Source: Acanthochromis polyacanthus
Taxonomy: Eukaryota; Chordata; Actinopteri; Pomacentridae
Direction of reading: 5' to 3'
Length of the DNA: 64,000 bases
NCBI RefSeq assembly: GCF_021347895.1
Contig: NC_067118.1
Coordinates: forward strand, 43,366,755-43,430,754
Part shown: piece after piece, positions 60,461 to 64,000 of the stretch
Layout of the letters: each line of letters opens with the position of its first letter
Position numbering within the stretch: the stretch's first letter is position 1
Notes under the pieces: model-generated
What the model was told of the DNA's origin: nothing
Databases searched by the model: none
What the model saw: only the letters and a program-made list of their open reading frames with translations
Position numbers and translations under genes: made by a program

Positions 60461-61199
60461 GTTAGTCACATCCATGTCAATCTACTGCTCTGATATAATC
60501 TAATTATATAATAAAGACTGGAATGATTGAATGATTAGATGATATTTAATGAGTACATGTGAAATGTGGGAGCATCCGTTAAAGACAAAAACACATTGAC
60601 ATTGCACAAAGAAACCCTAATTTCATTTCAACAATCAGCTCAAAAGGTTTGTAAATCATTTTGTTCTTATCGATGCTAAACTTAACCTTTAGCTAATTTT
60701 ATTACGACAAACACTTTTAAATAATGGCTCCTGTTTGAGCTGTTAGCGGCAGAAAACACCACAAATTGCTCTAAATTGCTGATAAGAATCCGTTCAGTGT
60801 GAACTAAGGATGATTGTCCTGTCCTCTACCTCAGGTCATCTTCTATCTGACATGGAGCCATGCTAACATTAACCAACATCTGTGCTCAAACATAATCCTA
60901 ATTAACCCCTAATTCTCTGGTCACATTTACCGGTTTAACGTATGAGGCTCCTCACATGTTCTGAAGATGAGAATTAGTGTTCAGCTTTGATTGGTCACCT
61001 TGGATCAGACGGAGCTTAAGTAGCATTTAATAAACATCCAGGACACCTAAACTGTGGAGATGATTTATATTCCACAACATCTTAACACAACATATACCAG
61101 AGGGGCAAAAAAAACACTAAAGTTTGACTTATTTTGCTAAATGCTGAGAAGATTTGAAGGTTCTTCTTAAGAGTAATGCTCTAAATGTGTGTAAAATGT
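60461..61199. other. No gene recognised
   Basis: Nothing assignable. Confidence 0.5.
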
Positions 61200-61625
61200 T
61201 GGTTTGTACAGATGAAACTAGGGAGGTCTGGGCCCGTTATCAGCATAAAAATGTAGTATCGCTCAATATTATCGTTTTTCTGCCTATCATGAAAACTGCT
61301 AAAATAATGCCTTGATTTCGCTGACATTTACCAACTCATAGAGGGAGGGAGAGTGTGAACTGTTGTTTGAGACAATGGAGAAAAAATGTAATTTTTTTCC
61401 ATAATTTATCTTGAAGTAGTTTTCTTATTTTTCCATCTGAAAGCCTTGTTACATCTGAGAATGCATCCAAAGGAGCATCACAATAAAATGATGACGTGTT
61501 AATTCCACCACAGGAGATATGAGATGTTACCTAAAATTAAACCACCCACAGATATCGGTATCGGATGATATCGGAATCGGAAAAGGAGACGATATCGGCA
61601 AGAAAAGCCGATACCAGACATCCGT
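61200..61625 (+). repeat. Dispersed repeat with GATATCGG-rich end
   Basis: Ordered phrases are CCGTTATCAGCATAAAAATG, ACCAACTCATAGAGGGAGGG, CCATAATTTATCTTGAAGTA, GAGCATCACAATAAAATGAT and a terminal set of GATATCGGTATCGG motifs (61552-61610). I recall this order from a teleost family. The GATATCGG direct repeats are visible in the sequence. Confidence 0.55.
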
Positions 61626-62851
61626 AGATGAAACGTTCAATTGCTTCTTAAACTGGAACATCCAACATAAATCTTTCAGCTTCAGCTCTGGTTTTTCACT
61701 TAGAACAGAAAAAAGTTAAACAGATTTATTTCTAGTTTAGCGTTCTATTTTTCTTTGTTACGTTTCCAGTCTGTCTCTGTGCTAACAAGCTAACAGACGA
61801 TGACATTACACCGCGAATGTGCAATCTCTCTCACCTGTTCACTTCTGTAATCCATGGACTCGCAGAGCTTTATTAGACTTATCCCCAAAGTTTCTGACTA
61901 TAAATACATTCACCATAATTCTGCATTCCATATATTTTACGTTTGTCTTGTCTAATGTTGGCTTCACTGGTTTTTCATACTCTAGGAACCTCACATCCCA
62001 ACATGCTCTTTCCTTATCTTTTAGGATCTCTTTACCTCTAAAAGGTTGAGTTTGAGCATCAGTTAAGGTGTTCCCTCCTTTGTCCTCCTCTTTAACACAG
62101 TGATGAATTAAAAGCCATCTCCACTGACCTCAGGTTCACGTCATTGTTCTCCATCCATCCATGTGTTCAGTTTAACGGATCAAATGACTCCTTTAAAAGC
62201 CTGCCAGTGGAAAGGCGTGTTGTCATCTTTTGTTTTTTTTAAAGAAAATCCCCAAAATGACACCATTTTTCACAGAAGAAACCATAAAGACAGAAAATAG
62301 TTGGATTTTGAGTTTTCTGATGGTCTCTGTTGTTTGGTTGGGAAACTTAACCAATCTAAGGTTATAATAGTGACGTTTCATCAAAATATCTTCCTTCTAC
62401 ATGTCTAATTTAGACACTTGTTTGCTTTAACCAGATTCTGTAAAAACTTAAAATTCTACTTTCCTTTTCACAACCAGGAAGCCATCAGTGACTCAGCCAT
62501 GAGACAGAAATTCTGGGATGTTTGGCTGAACTGCAGGAAGTGTTTACAGGAAAGGGATCAAAAATGAAAGCAGTAAAGTACTTATAATCACCATTAAAAC
62601 CACATGCTGATTTCAGCTTTTTACTAACCAAAGAAGCTCAACGTTCATTCTTTGTTTTTTATTTCCTACTTTTTTTTAGGATTTATTGCATCATAACTGC
62701 AAAATAGACGTTTCTGAATTGTCTTCGCTTCTTGTTCTGTTTCCATAGATGAGTTTATATTGCAGTAAAAATGGAACAGCAGCAAAAAAAAACCAAAACA
62801 CTCAAACATGAGATCCTCCAAAGTATGCAGTCAAAATGTTTTCTTATGTTT
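61626..62851. other. No gene recognised
   Basis: Frame 61819-62049 (+) shows no motif. Nothing else assignable. Confidence 0.5.
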
Positions 62852-63485
62852 CACTGTAAAAAAACAACAAAACAACTTATTTATTTGGTAAAATTCTTGT
62901 GGATGGCAGAATGCCACCGTAAGATTACAGTAAAACATTTTCTTCATTTAAAAAAAGAAATGTATTGATAGTGTTGATTTTACGGTTAAAAAATGTTCTG
63001 ACTGTGGAAAAGCTTTAACCTCTTAAACTCATTAGTATCTCTAACATTAAATATCTGCATTTTTAGCATGACATGTGTAGAAATAGCAGTTATAGCTGTC
63101 ATAAATATTAAAGCTTTTATCCATCAATTTGACTGGCACAAACCATATTTTTACATAAAATAAATGGAAAAAATCACCATTTACTTGTCTGTATATACAA
63201 GTAAAATGGCCTAATATAAATATTATTATTATTATTGGTTCTGTTGTCAGTACAAACATTTAACTGTGAAAACTGATATTCTTTTTGGGAAATTACAGTA
63301 TTGAATCTTACACACATTACAACATTTTTCCATTAAACAAACTGTTTTCAAGAGATAAAAAGTTTAAAAACACATTTTCCTCCTAATGTTTTCCTCATGA
63401 ACTTATTTAAGGTTATTTATTATATAAACTGTATTAAACTGTTTTAGGCTTTACAGGTTTTTACTGTAAAACATTTTTTTCAGTG
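62852..63485. mobile_element. CACTGTAAAA-type short element, copy 2
   Basis: It starts CACTGTAAAAAAACAAC and ends ACATTTTTTTCAGTG, giving a CACTG/CAGTG inverted terminus. Inside are AGATTACAGTAAAACATT and further TTACAGT motifs. CA-starting termini fit hAT-type elements, but no 8-bp duplication is evident (left TTATGTTT, right TCTCGTGC). Confidence 0.6.
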
Positions 63486-64000
63486 TCTCGTGCAAATATT
63501 TCACTAAATGACAAGAAAACTGTAAAAACCACTGATGCAGCACGAATCTAGCATGAAAAGTTTTAAAATGAGAAACTTTTAGACGTGTGAGGATCAGATG
63601 AAGTCAGTCAGAGTTAAAAATACAAAAGCTGCTCATTTTGCACAAATACAGCCCAGAAATAATGTCTAACGATAATGTAAACACACACGTATACGAACAC
63701 GGTTTTGGAGATGCAGGGTTTCACGCTGCATGTCTCATTTAGTGCCACCACCCAGAAATCACCCAAACTTTCCTTCTTGTGACGCCCACGCTGCATCCAC
63801 AGATGCATGAAGACGTTCATTAGCTGTATGTTCCAGATCAAGGCCAAGCATCACCATGCTGTTTTTATAATCAGAAGGATCGGAAAAGAAAACAAAAAAT
63901 AAATAATAAAAAGAAAGCAATGAAAGTTTGATGCTAACAGCCTTTTGCTTTTTATTTGAACGAGCGAACAACCTCCTCCTCCCGTCTGTCCCCTCCGGCT
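63486..64000. other. No gene recognised at the window end
   Basis: Frames on - (63614-63847, 63759-63971) overlap and have no motif. A feature could continue past the edge. Confidence 0.45.

Overview
The window looks like gene-poor chromosomal DNA from a ray-finned fish, most likely a spiny-rayed (percomorph) teleost. No bacterial, viral or organellar genes are visible. The evidence is long (AC)n microsatellites, several very long minisatellites, short internally deleted Tc1-type transposons, Rex3/RTE-like and other LINE fragments, tRNA-related SINE pieces and many short inverted-repeat elements of kinds familiar from teleost genomes. Family names come from recalled teleost repeat families and were not searched.

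No complete host protein-coding gene is visible. The only host-type coding candidate is one exon at 36850-37072 (+). It is a 223-bp block with an AG acceptor after a pyrimidine tract, a GTAAAT donor, one open frame and coding-like codon use. I cannot assign the protein. The other intact-looking reading frame is a 60-residue transposase remnant at 54284-54466, inside a Tc1/mariner element that keeps both inverted ends and TA target duplications.

Layout: 1-3.4 kb, Tc1-type short element, purine tract, L1/Tx1-like LINE tail and (AC)57. 3.7-5.5 kb, a 22-bp minisatellite. 6.3-6.9 kb, a second Tc1-type element. 8.2-10 kb, a decayed LINE reverse transcriptase split by a 561-bp long-TIR element with a 7-bp target duplication. 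11.1-11.8 kb, two related fold-back repeats alternating with (AC)n. 13-20 kb, Rex3/RTE and L2-like LINE pieces plus a second long-TIR element. 20.9-23.6 kb, a degenerate array of roughly 220-bp units invaded by a TTAA element. 23.3-24.5 kb, SINE pieces and a Harbinger-like element. 25.5-27.3 kb, a TTAA element next to a minisatellite of about 32 bp whose unit has no stop codon in any of six frames. 27-44 kb, mostly unassigned, with MITEs, a Rex3 tail, the candidate exon, a 48-bp-arm fold-back element and a homeodomain-type motif cluster. 44.2-46.2 kb, a 115-unit minisatellite mixing 16- and 18-bp units. 47.8-64 kb, a dense mosaic of nested short elements.

The genes here do not form a pathway. 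The useful content is the history of insertions, tandem-array turnover, one candidate exon and a few possible non-coding regulatory patches. I found no evidence of a new multi-gene system.
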